Part shown: one piece after another, positions 1 through 10,010 of the stretch | How positions within the stretch are numbered: position 1 is the stretch's first letter | Layout: the number at the start of each line of letters is the position of its first letter | Notes under the pieces: model-generated | What the model saw: the letters and a program-made list of their open reading frames with translations, nothing else | The model's database searches: none | What the model was told of the DNA's origin: nothing | From: Nitrosospira sp. NpAV | GTDB taxonomy: Bacteria > Pseudomonadota > Gammaproteobacteria > Burkholderiales > Nitrosomonadaceae | Assembly (NCBI RefSeq): GCF_000832065.1 | Contig: NZ_JXQM01000013.1 | Span: forward strand, 124,001-188,000 | Length of the DNA stretch: 64,000 bases | Reading direction: 5' to 3' | Position numbers and translations under genes: made by a program

Positions 1-1233
1 ATCCAGAATGGGCATGCCGTATATCGGGCTCCCGGGAACATTCGCCGCAGGATTCACCACATCGTTCGCACCCAGTACCAGTACCACATCGGTGTTGGAA
101 AAATCGCTGTTGATCTCATCCATCTCCAGCACTTGCTCATAGGGTATTTCCGCTTCCGCCAATAATACGTTCATGTGCCCTGGCATGCGTCCCGCCACCG
201 GATGTATCGCAAAACGCACGTTGACACCTTTCTCGTGCAGTTTCTCGGCCAGTTCCTTGACCGAATGCTGCGCCCGCGCCACTGCCAGACCATAACCGGG
301 CACGATGATAACGCTGTCGGCGTTACCCATCAAGAATGCGGCATCGTCGGCACTACCGCTGCGATGGGTTTTCTGTGTCCCATCGCCCGCTGCGGCCACC
401 GCCCCACCCTCGCTGCCAAAGCCACCCAGTATGACGGAAAGAAATGGCCGGTTCATGGCCTTGCACATGATGTAAGACAGAATTGCCCCGGAACTTCCCA
501 CCAGCGATCCGGCAATAATAAGCATGGGATTGCCGAGCGAGAACCCGATTCCCGCCGCAGCCCAGCCGGAATACGAGTTAAGCATGGAAATCACCACGGG
601 CATATCCGCACCTCCGATGGGGACGATAATGAGAAAACCGAGTACAAAGGCGATCGCGGTCATGGTGGCAAAGGCTGTCCAGTTGGTAGTCTCGCTAAAG
701 AAAAACCACAAGCCAAAACCTACCATCACGATTGCCAGAATAAGGTTGACCATATGCTGGCCGCCAAAGGTAATGGGTGCGCCGCTCATGCGGCCGGACA
801 GCTTCAGGAACGCGATAACCGAGCCCGACCAGGTCATGGCACCGATAAAGGTGCCAAGAAAAAGCTCCAGTTTACTGCCCATGGGCAATATCGCGGGCAG
901 GCCGAATGAGGCTGGATTATTGACTGCGGCGATAGCGATAAACACTGCCGCCAAACCTACCAGCGAATGCATGAAGGCAACCAGTTCCGGCATTGCCGTC
1001 ATCTGGACGCGTCGTGCGACAGCCGCGCCGATGGTACCTCCCAGCGCGATACATGCAAGTATCAGCGCCCAGTTCTTGGTAATCGTAAGCGTGGTGATAA
1101 CAGCAATCGCCATCCCCACCATGCCGAACAGATTACCGCGACGGGCGGTTAGCGGCGAGCTCAGGCCTTTTAGCGCCAGAATAAAAAAAACCGATGCGAT
1201 CAGATACGCGAATGCGACCGAATTTGCGGACAT
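1..1233 (-). CDS. pntB: NAD(P) transhydrogenase subunit beta, 3' end beyond window
   Basis: Membrane and NADP(H)-binding subunit of the proton-translocating transhydrogenase, which uses the proton gradient to make NADPH from NADH. The 411 codons in view start at an ATG at 1233 (protein MSANSVAFAY...). The first ~260 residues are hydrophobic membrane helices, followed by the NADP-binding domain with VIIVPGYGLAVARAQ and the GANDVVNPAA segment. The family is about 460 residues long, so roughly 50 C-terminal residues lie outside the window. The gene starts 3 bases after the pntAB stop codon and belongs to the same operon. No defect is visible. Confidence 0.95.
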   Translation of the reverse strand, partial: MSANSVAFAYLIASVFFILALKGLSSPLTARRGNLFGMVGMAIAVITTLTITKNWALILACIALGGTIGAAVARRVQMTAMPELVAFMHSLVGLAAVFIAIAAVNNPASFGLPAILPMGSKLELFLGTFIGAMTWSGSVIAFLKLSGRMSGAPITFGGQHMVNLILAIVMVGFGLWFFFSETTNWTAFATMTAIAFVLGFLIIVPIGGADMPVVISMLNSYSGWAAAGIGFSLGNPMLIIAGSLVGSSGAILSYIMCKAMNRPFLSVILGGFGSEGGAVAAAGDGTQKTHRSGSADDAAFLMGNADSVIIVPGYGLAVARAQHSVKELAEKLHEKGVNVRFAIHPVAGRMPGHMNVLLAEAEIPYEQVLEMDEINSDFSNTDVVLVLGANDVVNPAANVPGSPIYGMPILD

Positions 1234-1236
1234 TTA

Positions 1237-1542
1237 CTAGCTTCCTTTTTTATCTTTTTTTCTGAACATTTCCAGCATCCGCTGGGTAACAAGAAATCCA
1301 CCGAATACATTGATCGCGGCCAGTGTCACCGCTACGGCTCCCAGCCATACGCCCCAGTCTGTTTCCGCCGGACCGGCAGCGAGCATTGCGCCGACCAGGA
1401 TAATGCCGGAAATCGCATTGGTCACTGACATCAGCGGCGTGTGCAACGCCGGGGTCACGTTCCATACCACGTGGTAGCCTACAAACACCGCGAGTACAAA
1501 CACGGTCAGGTTAATGATGGTTGGGTCAACTTCGCCGATCAT
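1237..1542 (-). CDS. pntAB: NAD(P) transhydrogenase subunit alpha part 2
   Basis: Small membrane subunit (101 residues) of the transhydrogenase. It has three hydrophobic segments, at about residues 9-28, 34-58 and 65-88, and a charged tail. In E. coli this region is the C-terminal part of a single PntA, whereas here it is a separate gene, giving the three-subunit arrangement known from Rhodospirillum and many betaproteobacteria. It lies about 100 bases behind pntAA and directly ahead of pntB. The length and membrane pattern fit the family well. Confidence 0.93.
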   Translation of the reverse strand: MIGEVDPTIINLTVFVLAVFVGYHVVWNVTPALHTPLMSVTNAISGIILVGAMLAAGPAETDWGVWLGAVAVTLAAINVFGGFLVTQRMLEMFRKKDKKGS

Positions 1543-1644
1543 GATTGCTCCTTCAATCCGTTAAATATTCCGAGTGTTGAGTGATGGCAGGGGAAGGCGA
1601 AATATGCAGAACCGGATGGCCCCTCACTTTCCGCCGGCAGCTTT

Positions 1645-2772
1645 TCAAGTTTTACCGGTTACTTCCCCATCCGCACAGACCAGTGTCCCGGAAATGATTT
1701 CATCCTCGCGGTTCACCTTGAATTCCCCGCTCTTCGCATCCAGCATCAGATTAAGAAAATTCATCAGATTACGTGCATACAGCGCACTGGAATCCGTCGC
1801 CACCAGACCGGGCAGGTTGGCGATACCGACGAGATGCACGCCGTGCTTAACTACGATTTTGTCCAGTTCCGACAAGGGGCAGTTACCGCCCGCTTCCACC
1901 GCCATATCGACGATCACCGAGCCGGGTTTCATAGCGCTGACGGTTTCCTCCTTGATCAAAACGGGAGCCGGACGCCCGGGAATCAATGCCGTGGTGATAA
2001 TGATATCGGCTGCTGCCGCGCGCTGATGCACCAGTTCGCCCTGACGGCGCTTATAATCATCCGACATTTCACGGGCATATCCGCCGGCCGTTTCCGCCTG
2101 CGCTTTTTCTTCTTCGCTCAGCGGAACTTCGACAAATTTGGCGCCGAGACTCTCTACCTGTTCTTTTGCCGCCGGGCGCACATCGAACGCTTCGATCACC
2201 GCCCCCAGCCTCTTGGCTGTGGCAATGGCTTGCAAGCCGGCCACTCCGGCGCCCAGAACCAGCACCCGTGCCGCCTTTACCGTACCTGCCGCAGTCATCA
2301 GCATGGGGAAGAATTTCTGATAGACATTGGCTGCCATCAGCACCGCTTTGTAACCGGCAATATTGGCCTGCGACGACAGCACATCCATGCTCTGAGCGCG
2401 GGAAATACGCGGCAGTTTCTCCATGGCGAATGCGGTCAGGCCATGACGGGCGAGCGCTTCGATACCTTCCGCCTGGTGCGGAGAAAGCAAACCCAGCAAC
2501 ACAGCATCCTTGCGCATCATCGACAGCTCGCCGGATTCCGGCCCGCGCACCTTGAGGACGATTTGCGATTGACTATAAAGCTCCGCCGCGCCGGCTACAA
2601 TGGTCGCCCCGGCTGCCTGGTATTCCTCATCGGGTATGCTCGCGCCGGCTCCCGCACCGGACTGGACCAGAACAACATGAAAGCCCTTGGCGGTAAATTT
2701 CTTCACCGTTTCCGGCGTGGCCGCAACGCGGGTTTCACCCCCGCGAATCTCCGCCGGTATGCCTATGTGCAT
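1645..2772 (-). CDS. pntAA: NAD(P) transhydrogenase subunit alpha part 1 (NAD-binding)
   Basis: Soluble NAD(H)-binding subunit (375 residues) of the transhydrogenase, related to alanine dehydrogenase. It opens with MHIGIPAEIRGGETRVAATP, the typical start of the family, and carries the dinucleotide-binding glycine stretch VLVLGAGVAGLQAIATAKRL at about residues 170-190. The hydride-transfer site is completed by PntB. The gene ends at the NAD-binding domain and has no membrane helices, in line with the split three-gene form. It follows the large fusion flavoprotein by about 170 bases in the same direction, so the two may be co-transcribed. Confidence 0.95.
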   Translation of the reverse strand: MHIGIPAEIRGGETRVAATPETVKKFTAKGFHVVLVQSGAGAGASIPDEEYQAAGATIVAGAAELYSQSQIVLKVRGPESGELSMMRKDAVLLGLLSPHQAEGIEALARHGLTAFAMEKLPRISRAQSMDVLSSQANIAGYKAVLMAANVYQKFFPMLMTAAGTVKAARVLVLGAGVAGLQAIATAKRLGAVIEAFDVRPAAKEQVESLGAKFVEVPLSEEEKAQAETAGGYAREMSDDYKRRQGELVHQRAAAADIIITTALIPGRPAPVLIKEETVSAMKPGSVIVDMAVEAGGNCPLSELDKIVVKHGVHLVGIANLPGLVATDSSALYARNLMNFLNLMLDAKSGEFKVNREDEIISGTLVCADGEVTGKT

Positions 2773-2944
2773 GGATAATCTCCCTTATTTTTGGACATTT
2801 TCTATTTTTTTCCACTAAACCTGCAAAAATTAGCCAATATCGCCTTCCTTTAATCGCGAAAGCCGGATTATAAATGAACCTGGGCGCGATGAATTGTCCG
2901 GATTCACGAAAATGGCCCATTTCTGGCAGGGATTCCCGGTAATC

Positions 2945-5900
2945 TCAAGTCCCGACCTGGTTCGTTTCCTTTAAGCAATGGCTAATCCACCGGGTGGTAA
3001 GCTTCTCCTGGACGCTGTTCTGGCGTAAGCGCGACGCCAGTCCGCCGAAATCAACCTGATCAAGCGGTTGATCCTGGTTGAAGCATGAAAATACGTAGGT
3101 AATTTCGCCTGTCTCCGGATCTTTGTGCGGTTGCAGGCACTGGGCGCAGATTTCTTTCATCATGCACTGCATCGGTGAATTGATGGAGCCGATCGCATAA
3201 TGATCCGTTTTCAAATAGGGCTGAAGTTTATTATGCCGCGCGGCACCTACCGCCGCCATCATTCGATCGGAACCAATGGCGATGATACGGTCGGCATCCG
3301 ACAACGGAATTTTCTGCGGACCCAACGCACCGCTGCCATAGGCGGCCATCGCCGCCACGATATTGCCAACATAGCTAAGATCATCCGGCCGGGAGGGCAT
3401 GAAACCTGGCGCTTCATCGCAACACCATACCACTACGTCCGCCGCCGCCTCGATTTCCGCTACCTTATAGCGATCGATCAGTTTCTTGTAACCGGCAAAA
3501 TATAAGATTTTCGATCCCGCGGCGCGGGCTGCCGCACCAATGGAGAACAAAACCGCATTACCCAGTCCGCCACCTACCAGTACGACGGTTTCCTCCGGCA
3601 AGATCTCCGTGGGGGTACCGGTGGGGCCCATCAGCACCACCGGGTCGCCAGGATTGAGTTTGGCACACAAGTCCGCCGATCCGCCCATTTCCAGGGCAAT
3701 CAGCGATACCAATCCGCGAGGCACGTCGACCGAGGCTCCCGTCAGGGCAATGCCCTCCATCGCCAGTTTCGTATCACCGACGGTGGTAGCGAGCGTGGCA
3801 AAATTCTGGAAACGGTAGAATTGGCCAGGGTGAAAACGCTCCACCGCCATGGGCGCATGTACGACTACTTCAATGATATTGGGGGTCAACCGCTCGACCT
3901 TATGCACGGTGGCGCGTAATCGCCCGTTTATTTCGGCAAAAAACACGCTGGTGGGCTTTGCCGATGCCGGCTCGACGCGTCCGAGCATCCGGCTTACCAC
4001 CGGATAACCCTGTTTTGCGCTGGACATGGCCTTCACCACATTACCCGAATAAGATGGATGCAGGTCACCGAAAAAGCTGATGAAACGTCCGTCGCCGCAA
4101 CGGCTAAGCAATACCATCGAGGTATCCGGCTTGGGGTTTCCCCGGGGGGGGCTCACCGGGTCGCCGTTTTCATCACAAGCCGCAAAATAACGTCCGTTCA
4201 GTTTGAAATTCTTTTCATCTTCCCTTGCGAGTACCGTGTTCGGCTGGGTTCCCGCCGCAACCAGGACGGCGCGGGCTGGTAATTCAGCTTCCCCGGTTTT
4301 TTGCCATGAACCCGTTTCATCGAGGATCTGTACCGAGAACTTCACGGACTTCGCATGTTCCCACTTGTCGGCTTCCACTCGCACAGGCGTAAGGCCTTCG
4401 GCAAACCAGATGCCCTCCTCCAGGGCCTTCTCGACCTCTTCGTGATTGAGCGTGTAGGACGGGCTGTCGATAAGCCGTTTCCGGTAAGCGATGGTGGCGC
4501 CACCCCATGATTGAAGCAATTCCAGTACACGCGGTGCCCGTTCCTCCTTTTCTGCCATCTTGCGCTCTGCGCGGATGGCACGGGCGTGATCGAGAAACTC
4601 CTCGGCTATTTCCCGCTCTTCCTCATCCCATGCGCCACGGATCGCCGCTTCACCCTGCACGGCTGTAAGGATCTCATAGCGGCGAAGAAATTTTTCCACC
4701 TGTACGGGATAATAAGCCAGCGCTTCGGTCGCCGTGTCGATGGCGGTCAGGCCTCCACCGATCACTACCACAGGCAACCGCAACTGCATGTTGGCAACGG
4801 AATTAGTCTGCGCCGCACCGGATAACTGCAGCGCCATCAGAAAATCGGAAGCGGCGCGAACGCCGCGCGCCAGCCCATTGGGCATATCGAGCACCGTGGG
4901 GCGTCCGGCCCCCGCCGCCAACGCCACGTGATCGAATCCCATGGCCAGAGCGTCATCGGCGGTCAGCGTTCCGCCGAAGCGGACACCGCCAAAAAGTGCA
5001 AACTCTTCACGCCGCTCCAAAAGCAACCGGATCAGCTTCAGAAAGTTTTTGTTCCAGCGCACGGTAATTCCATATTCGGCAACACCCCCAAAACCTCCGG
5101 GCATGCGCTCATCCAGATTCTCTTCGAGTTCGCCGGCATTACGGATGGGATTGAATGAAACATGTTCACCCTGACTGTTCACCCCTGAAAGTTCTGGGTC
5201 CAAAGGCTCTATCTTGAGACCGTCGATGCCAACCACGGTATGGCCATCGTTCATCAGATGGTGCGCCAGGGTATACCCGGCGGGTCCCATGCCCACTACC
5301 AGCACCTTCCGGCCGGTTGGCGCCTTCGGCACCGGCCGGCGCAGGTTAAGTGGATTCCAACGGGTAAGCAGGCCATAGATTTCAAAACCCCACGGTAATT
5401 CAAGCACATCCTTGAGTGTGCGGGTTTCTGCCTGCGGAATATCAACCGGCTCCTGTTTCTGGTAAATGCAGGACTTCATGCAATCATTGCATATACGGTG
5501 ACCGGTACCCGCGCACATGGGGTTATCCACTACGATCATTGCCAAGCCGCTGACAGCAAGCCCTTGAGTCTTGAGTTTGTGGAATTCGGAAATGCGTTCC
5601 TCCAGCGGACATCCGGCAAGCAGGACACCCAACTGGCTTTTTTTGAAAGAAGGTAATTCTCCCGGCGCCTTTGGCTTCTCCTTTAATCCTTTTGAACACG
5701 AATCCTTGCCTTGCTCGTGACACCAAATACAGTAATTCGCCTCATCCAGGGCGCCCACCAGATCGGTGCCGGAATCGGTGAGCGCAAAACCTTCCCGACG
5801 GCGTATATGATGCAGGCGGTGAACGGTATAGCCTGCGGCGGTGTCTGCATCCGTTGACAAGAGGTGCATATAATCAAGTTTGGCGGGGGCCTTGAACAAT

Positions 5901-6493
5901 ATGCCATGCTGATTACGTTCCCGCCCAGCCGCTGTTTTCAGCGACCACGCCGCATAGAGCAAAGCCGCCTTAAGCCGCTCTTCATTCGCGTTCTCATCCA
6001 ACAGCCATTCTGTGACTTTGGTTGCAAAAATCAGTTCGGAGAAGGGTTCCGCGAATTCAGCAGCCAGCTTTTCCTCCAGTGCGATTCCGTCCACTGCGGT
6101 CGCTTCTGCTTCGCTCACCTTGTTCATCGCCCGGCGCTGCACGAACTGTCTTTTGCAGGCATAAAGCGGGGCCAGCTGATGATGGCGGGCCGCAAGCGCA
6201 CTGACCTCTTTTTCAATGCCGAACAGCCTGGCAATGAAATCCTCCATCCACGGCGCAACCTCGATCAGCAGGGCTGCTTCGTCTTTGCGATCCAAACTGT
6301 CGGGATTGGCGCGGGCAAGATCCAGGCGAACGCGCAGTCCGGCTTCGCCTTCATGCAGAAAATCGAGAAATGCCTGATCCAGTCTTACCAGGCCATCGCG
6401 GCGATACAGATCAGCAAAAGCCATGTCGAATCCCAGTACGGGAAAAGCGGCCGTTGCCGGTTCAGAGTGAAGCGCCGATTGTAAACTTGTCAT
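2945..6493 (-). CDS. NfnAB-like fusion flavoprotein (GltD-type plus PyrK-type modules)
   Basis: A 1183-residue soluble oxidoreductase. Residues 1-250 are not recognised. Residues 255-342 hold eight cysteines (C255, C258, C266, C295, C327, C335, C338, C342), likely ligands of Fe-S clusters as in the N-terminus of GltD. From about residue 395 comes a GltD-like FAD/NAD(P) module (VLVVGMGPAGYTLAHHL). From about 850 to the end comes a PyrK-like ferredoxin-reductase module (GQFYRFQNF, VVLVGGGLGNAVLF) with a terminal C-x5-C-x2-C-x17-C set, likely a [2Fe-2S] site. GltD-like NfnB plus PyrK-like NfnA make the NADH/ferredoxin:NADP transhydrogenase, so a pyridine-nucleotide role is inferred, supported by the downstream pnt genes. 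An in-frame TTG at 6526 is an alternative start; neither start has a clear ribosome site. Confidence 0.75.
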   Translation of the reverse strand: MTSLQSALHSEPATAAFPVLGFDMAFADLYRRDGLVRLDQAFLDFLHEGEAGLRVRLDLARANPDSLDRKDEAALLIEVAPWMEDFIARLFGIEKEVSALAARHHQLAPLYACKRQFVQRRAMNKVSEAEATAVDGIALEEKLAAEFAEPFSELIFATKVTEWLLDENANEERLKAALLYAAWSLKTAAGRERNQHGILFKAPAKLDYMHLLSTDADTAAGYTVHRLHHIRRREGFALTDSGTDLVGALDEANYCIWCHEQGKDSCSKGLKEKPKAPGELPSFKKSQLGVLLAGCPLEERISEFHKLKTQGLAVSGLAMIVVDNPMCAGTGHRICNDCMKSCIYQKQEPVDIPQAETRTLKDVLELPWGFEIYGLLTRWNPLNLRRPVPKAPTGRKVLVVGMGPAGYTLAHHLMNDGHTVVGIDGLKIEPLDPELSGVNSQGEHVSFNPIRNAGELEENLDERMPGGFGGVAEYGITVRWNKNFLKLIRLLLERREEFALFGGVRFGGTLTADDALAMGFDHVALAAGAGRPTVLDMPNGLARGVRAASDFLMALQLSGAAQTNSVANMQLRLPVVVIGGGLTAIDTATEALAYYPVQVEKFLRRYEILTAVQGEAAIRGAWDEEEREIAEEFLDHARAIRAERKMAEKEERAPRVLELLQSWGGATIAYRKRLIDSPSYTLNHEEVEKALEEGIWFAEGLTPVRVEADKWEHAKSVKFSVQILDETGSWQKTGEAELPARAVLVAAGTQPNTVLAREDEKNFKLNGRYFAACDENGDPVSPPRGNPKPDTSMVLLSRCGDGRFISFFGDLHPSYSGNVVKAMSSAKQGYPVVSRMLGRVEPASAKPTSVFFAEINGRLRATVHKVERLTPNIIEVVVHAPMAVERFHPGQFYRFQNFATLATTVGDTKLAMEGIALTGASVDVPRGLVSLIALEMGGSADLCAKLNPGDPVVLMGPTGTPTEILPEETVVLVGGGLGNAVLFSIGAAARAAGSKILYFAGYKKLIDRYKVAEIEAAADVVVWCCDEAPGFMPSRPDDLSYVGNIVAAMAAYGSGALGPQKIPLSDADRIIAIGSDRMMAAVGAARHNKLQPYLKTDHYAIGSINSPMQCMMKEICAQCLQPHKDPETGEITYVFSCFNQDQPLDQVDFGGLASRLRQNSVQEKLTTRWISHCLKETNQVGT

Positions 6494-6621
6494 AATAAGG
6501 TCATCGATAGTATGAAGATGAATCAAAAAAGAGACAGCAAAAATGTAATCGCTATTTCTTATTAGAACGCGTCCGTGAATAAAGTTTTATACCCCTATCC
6601 AATGTATGTTTTTCCCTCGCC

Positions 6622-6668
6622 AAAAAATATAAAAGCGGCAACGCCGTCCTCCCTCCGCGTTGTCCGCC
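6622..6668 (-). terminator. Intrinsic terminator after cysN
   Basis: Read on the minus strand, a GC-rich stem (arms GCGGACAACGC and GCGTTGCCGC, with one bulged base) is followed by a T-rich tract (TTTTATATTTTTT). It lies about 55 bases past the cysN stop and closes the cysIHDN operon. Confidence 0.75.
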
Positions 6669-6723
6669 CTAGCTGCCGTGTTGCTTCACAACCTGAACAG
6701 CCTTAATGCCGAAATCAAAATGA

Positions 6724-8010
6724 TCAATCCTTTACCGGACAAATCATGCCTGCGGCAACAGTATTGTTATTCACCTCGTCGATAACAATAAAACTGCCGG
6801 TGGCATGGTTGCGCTGATACTGATCGCATACCAGGGGCTGGTGCATTTTCAGCGCAACTCGCCCGATGTCATTCATTTTCAGGGTTTCCACCGCTTCATG
6901 ATTGAGTGTATTGATATCCACGCGATAATCTATGCGTGTCACCAGCGCCTTCACGACGCGTGTCGTCTGCTTGACGAGATATTTTCTCCGCGGGTCGAGG
7001 CTCTGTTCAGACAACCAGCACAGCATCGCCTCAAATTCTTTTGTCACCCGGGGAATATCTCCCTCGGTTTTTACCAGCATATCGCCACGGGAAATATCCA
7101 GATGGTCTTCAATGGTCAGCGTAATCGACTGGGGCGCAACCGCGCGATTGATAGTCCCATCATAAGTCACGATTTCCTTGATACGTGAAGCCAGGCCCGA
7201 AGGAAGCACCTTCACCGCATCTCCGACGCTGATGAAACCTGATTCGACTCGCCCCATGTATCCCCGGAAATCATGCATTTCCTCGGTTTGCGGACGACAC
7301 ACCAACTGCACCGGAAACCGGAAATCCTCGAGATTGATGTCATGGTCGATGGGAACACTCTCCAGCAAATCCATCAATGCCATGCCTTTATACCAGCCAA
7401 GTTTCTCCCCGCGCTCCACCACCATATCCCCATTGAGGGCGGACATCGGAATGTATGCGATATTATTCAGCCTGAGCCCACCGGCAAACGTGGCGAAATC
7501 CTCGCAGATCCGCTCGAATACCTCACGGGAGTAATCCACCAGGTCCATCTTGTTGACCGCCACCACCAGATGAGGGATCCCTACCAGACTGGCCAGATAG
7601 GCATGCCGGCGCGACTGGGTGAGCACCCCTTTGCGCGCGTCAATCAGGATAATGGCCAGATTGGCGGTGGAAGCCCCCGTCACCATGTTACGGGTGTATT
7701 GCTCGTGACCGGGAGTGTCGGCGATAATAAACTTGCGTTTGGGTGTGGCAAAATAACGATAGGCCACGTCGATGGTAATGCCTTGCTCACGCTCCGCTTG
7801 CAAACCATCGGTGAGCAGCGACAAATCGATACCCTCCATGCCGCGCCTGCGAGTCGTGTGGGTGATGGCGCTCAGTTGGTCTTCAAAGATGGATTTCGAA
7901 TCATGCAGCAAGCGCCCGATCAACGTACTCTTCCCGTCATCCACACTGCCTGCGGTAATGAAACGCAACAACTCGGCGTGATCAAATGAAATATTTTCAA
8001 TTGCTGACAT
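6724..8010 (-). CDS. cysN: Sulfate adenylyltransferase subunit 1 (GTPase)
   Basis: GTP-dependent regulatory subunit of ATP sulfurylase, which works with CysD to activate sulfate to APS. The 428 residues include the P-loop AGSVDDGKST (about residues 21-30), the switch region DTPGHEQY and the base-specificity motif NKMDLV, followed by EF-Tu-like beta-barrel domains. It is the unfused form, with no APS kinase (CysC) domain at the C-terminus. This fits the neighbouring CysH, which appears to reduce APS directly. It is the last gene of the cysIHDN run and is separated from cysD by about 167 bases in which no feature is seen. Confidence 0.95.
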   Translation of the reverse strand: MSAIENISFDHAELLRFITAGSVDDGKSTLIGRLLHDSKSIFEDQLSAITHTTRRRGMEGIDLSLLTDGLQAEREQGITIDVAYRYFATPKRKFIIADTPGHEQYTRNMVTGASTANLAIILIDARKGVLTQSRRHAYLASLVGIPHLVVAVNKMDLVDYSREVFERICEDFATFAGGLRLNNIAYIPMSALNGDMVVERGEKLGWYKGMALMDLLESVPIDHDINLEDFRFPVQLVCRPQTEEMHDFRGYMGRVESGFISVGDAVKVLPSGLASRIKEIVTYDGTINRAVAPQSITLTIEDHLDISRGDMLVKTEGDIPRVTKEFEAMLCWLSEQSLDPRRKYLVKQTTRVVKALVTRIDYRVDINTLNHEAVETLKMNDIGRVALKMHQPLVCDQYQRNHATGSFIVIDEVNNNTVAAGMICPVKD

Positions 8011-8177
8011 TTACCGCCCTTCTGGAAATTTTTTCACCTGGAATTTCCCTGTTCTTTGTATTTGGATTAACGTTTGATAAATTCAAAATTCCGGGGTAAC
8101 CCGTACACCCTGTAAGAAAGCAAGGAAAAGCAGCGCACCCTTATCGCCTGACGCCGATTTATTTGTGAGGGACTGCC

Positions 8178-9170
8178 TCAGAAATACCCTTCTTTTTTAC
8201 GCAGTTCCATGGATGCATCCGAAGTCTGATCATCCATGCGGGTGGCGCCGCGCTCGGTGATCCGGGTGGTCGCGGTTTCGGCGATGATTTCGCCTATATC
8301 GCGCGCCGTGGACTCCACCGGACAGGTACAGCTCATATCTCCCACCGTGCGAAAGCGCACCATGATATTTTCCGCTTGTTCCCCCTCCTGGGGTTGCACC
8401 AGGTGGGAGACCGGCAAAAGACCGCTCCCGCGTCTGATTACATCGCGCATGTGGGCGAAATAAATATGCGGCACTTCCAGTTCCTCGCGGGCAATGTATT
8501 CCCAGACATCAAGCTCGGTCCAGTTGCTGATCGGAAATACACGGATATTCTCTCCCGGATGTACACGGGTATTGTAGATATCCCACAGTTCGGGCCGCTG
8601 ACTCTTCGGATCCCATTGACCGAATTCGTCGCGGAAGGAAAATATACGTTCCTTGGCCCTCGCTTTCTCCTCATCGCGGCGCGCGCCGCCAATACAGGCA
8701 TCGAAACGAAATTCGGCGATGGCATCCAGCAGTGTTACCGACTGAAATGCGTTACGGCTCTGATTTTCAGAACGAAGCACCACTCTCCCCTGCAGGATGG
8801 AATCTTCCATGCTGCGCACGATCAACCGCTCACCCAATTGTTGGGCCCGGCGATCACGAAATTCGATCACTTCCGGAAAATTATGGCCGGTGTCGATATG
8901 CAGCAGTGGAAATGGAAAACGCCCTGGACGAAAGGCCTTTTCCGCCAGCCGCAGCAGCACAATGGAATCCTTGCCGCCGGAAAACAATAGTGCCGGATTG
9001 GTGCATTCCGCCGCTACTTCCCGCAAGATATGGATGGCTTCACTTTCCAACGCATCCAGATGGCCCAACTGCCTTGCAATACGCCGTTTAGAGGCTGCCG
9101 GTTCATTTTTCATCACGGAACTCGGAACGGAAGTAATAAATTCCTGAACATTTCTCAATAAGGGATCCAT
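8178..9170 (-). CDS. cysD: Sulfate adenylyltransferase subunit 2
   Basis: Catalytic subunit of ATP sulfurylase, forming APS from ATP and sulfate together with CysN. The 330 residues carry the PP-loop LLFSGGKDSIVLLRLAEKAF near residue 62 and end in the family-typical MELRKKEGYF. The start at 9170 gives about 19 residues more than usual. A second Met at residue 20 (start 9113) would give a more typical CysD N-terminus, and neither has a strong ribosome site. cysD lies 18 bases behind cysH and is co-directional. Confidence 0.94.
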   Translation of the reverse strand: MDPLLRNVQEFITSVPSSVMKNEPAASKRRIARQLGHLDALESEAIHILREVAAECTNPALLFSGGKDSIVLLRLAEKAFRPGRFPFPLLHIDTGHNFPEVIEFRDRRAQQLGERLIVRSMEDSILQGRVVLRSENQSRNAFQSVTLLDAIAEFRFDACIGGARRDEEKARAKERIFSFRDEFGQWDPKSQRPELWDIYNTRVHPGENIRVFPISNWTELDVWEYIAREELEVPHIYFAHMRDVIRRGSGLLPVSHLVQPQEGEQAENIMVRFRTVGDMSCTCPVESTARDIGEIIAETATTRITERGATRMDDQTSDASMELRKKEGYF

Positions 9171-9188
9171 CGCTCAATCCTGATAGTT

Positions 9189-10004
9189 TCAAGAACCATG
9201 GGACTTTATCAGAGCCTGGACACGTTTTTTCTTGTCGCCCTGAGATTGGCCCGGAACGGACAAGTCCGCCGGCAAACGGGAAATCACCGTATTTTTATGC
9301 CGCTTGTCCGGATGTAAACCACATTCCTTGATTTCGGGATTTTCCCACCACCAGCGTCCGGCCCGGACATCTTCTCCGGGAGTAATGGCACGCGTACAGG
9401 GTGCGCAGCCGATGCTTGCGTATCCCTTGTCGTGCAGCGCATTATAGGGAACATCGAACTGTTTGAGATAAGCCCACACGTCGGCTAGACTCCAATCCAG
9501 CAGCGGGCTGATTTTTTGCAAACCATTGTCAGCATCAAATTCCGTTTCCGTCAAATCCTTTCTAGTCGGCGCCTGATCGCGACGCAGACCGGTGATCCAT
9601 GCGCGCTTTCCACGCAAAGCACGTTTCAGCGGTTCCACCTTGCGAATATGGCAGCACGTTTTACGTAACTCCACACTGTCATAGAACGCGTTGGGGCCAT
9701 TCTGCGCTACAAATGCTTCCACGGCAGCGGCCTCGGGAAAATAGACGGGAACACGAATACCGTAGCGTTCCGTCACCTCTTTCATCAGGCTATAGGTCTC
9801 TTCCGGCAAGCGGCCGGTATCCAGCGTAAACATTTCAATGCCGGGATAATATCGGGCAATGATATCCGTCAACACCATATCCTCGGCACCGAAACTGTTG
9901 GCGAAAACGGCCGGGGCATAATCCGCCTGCACCGTACCCAACAGTGTCCGCACGTTGGCAATCTTTTGATCCAAGCTCATGACCGATTCAATAACAGGCA
10001 TCAA
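9189..10004 (-). CDS. cysH: Assimilatory adenylyl-sulfate (APS) reductase
   Basis: Reduces activated sulfate to sulfite. The protein (271 residues) contains the paired cysteines RKTCCHIRKVEPL and the later GCAPCTRAI, the CC...CxxC set that binds a [4Fe-4S] cluster in the APS-using class. The cluster is absent from the PAPS-using E. coli enzyme. The catalytic cysteine lies in KECGLH near the C-terminus. Together with the absence of cysC here, this predicts direct APS reduction. The gene begins 6 bases after cysI. A second Met (MSLDQKIANV, start 9980) is a possible alternative start. Confidence 0.93.
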   Translation of the reverse strand: MMPVIESVMSLDQKIANVRTLLGTVQADYAPAVFANSFGAEDMVLTDIIARYYPGIEMFTLDTGRLPEETYSLMKEVTERYGIRVPVYFPEAAAVEAFVAQNGPNAFYDSVELRKTCCHIRKVEPLKRALRGKRAWITGLRRDQAPTRKDLTETEFDADNGLQKISPLLDWSLADVWAYLKQFDVPYNALHDKGYASIGCAPCTRAITPGEDVRAGRWWWENPEIKECGLHPDKRHKNTVISRLPADLSVPGQSQGDKKKRVQALIKSHGS

Positions 10005-10010
10005 GGTTTA

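Noticed and set aside
1834-2778. Long plus-strand ORF opposite pntAA (314 codons)
   Set aside because: It lies wholly antisense to a clear pntAA, has no family motif and is rich in His and Arg, as expected for a mirror frame of GC-rich coding DNA.
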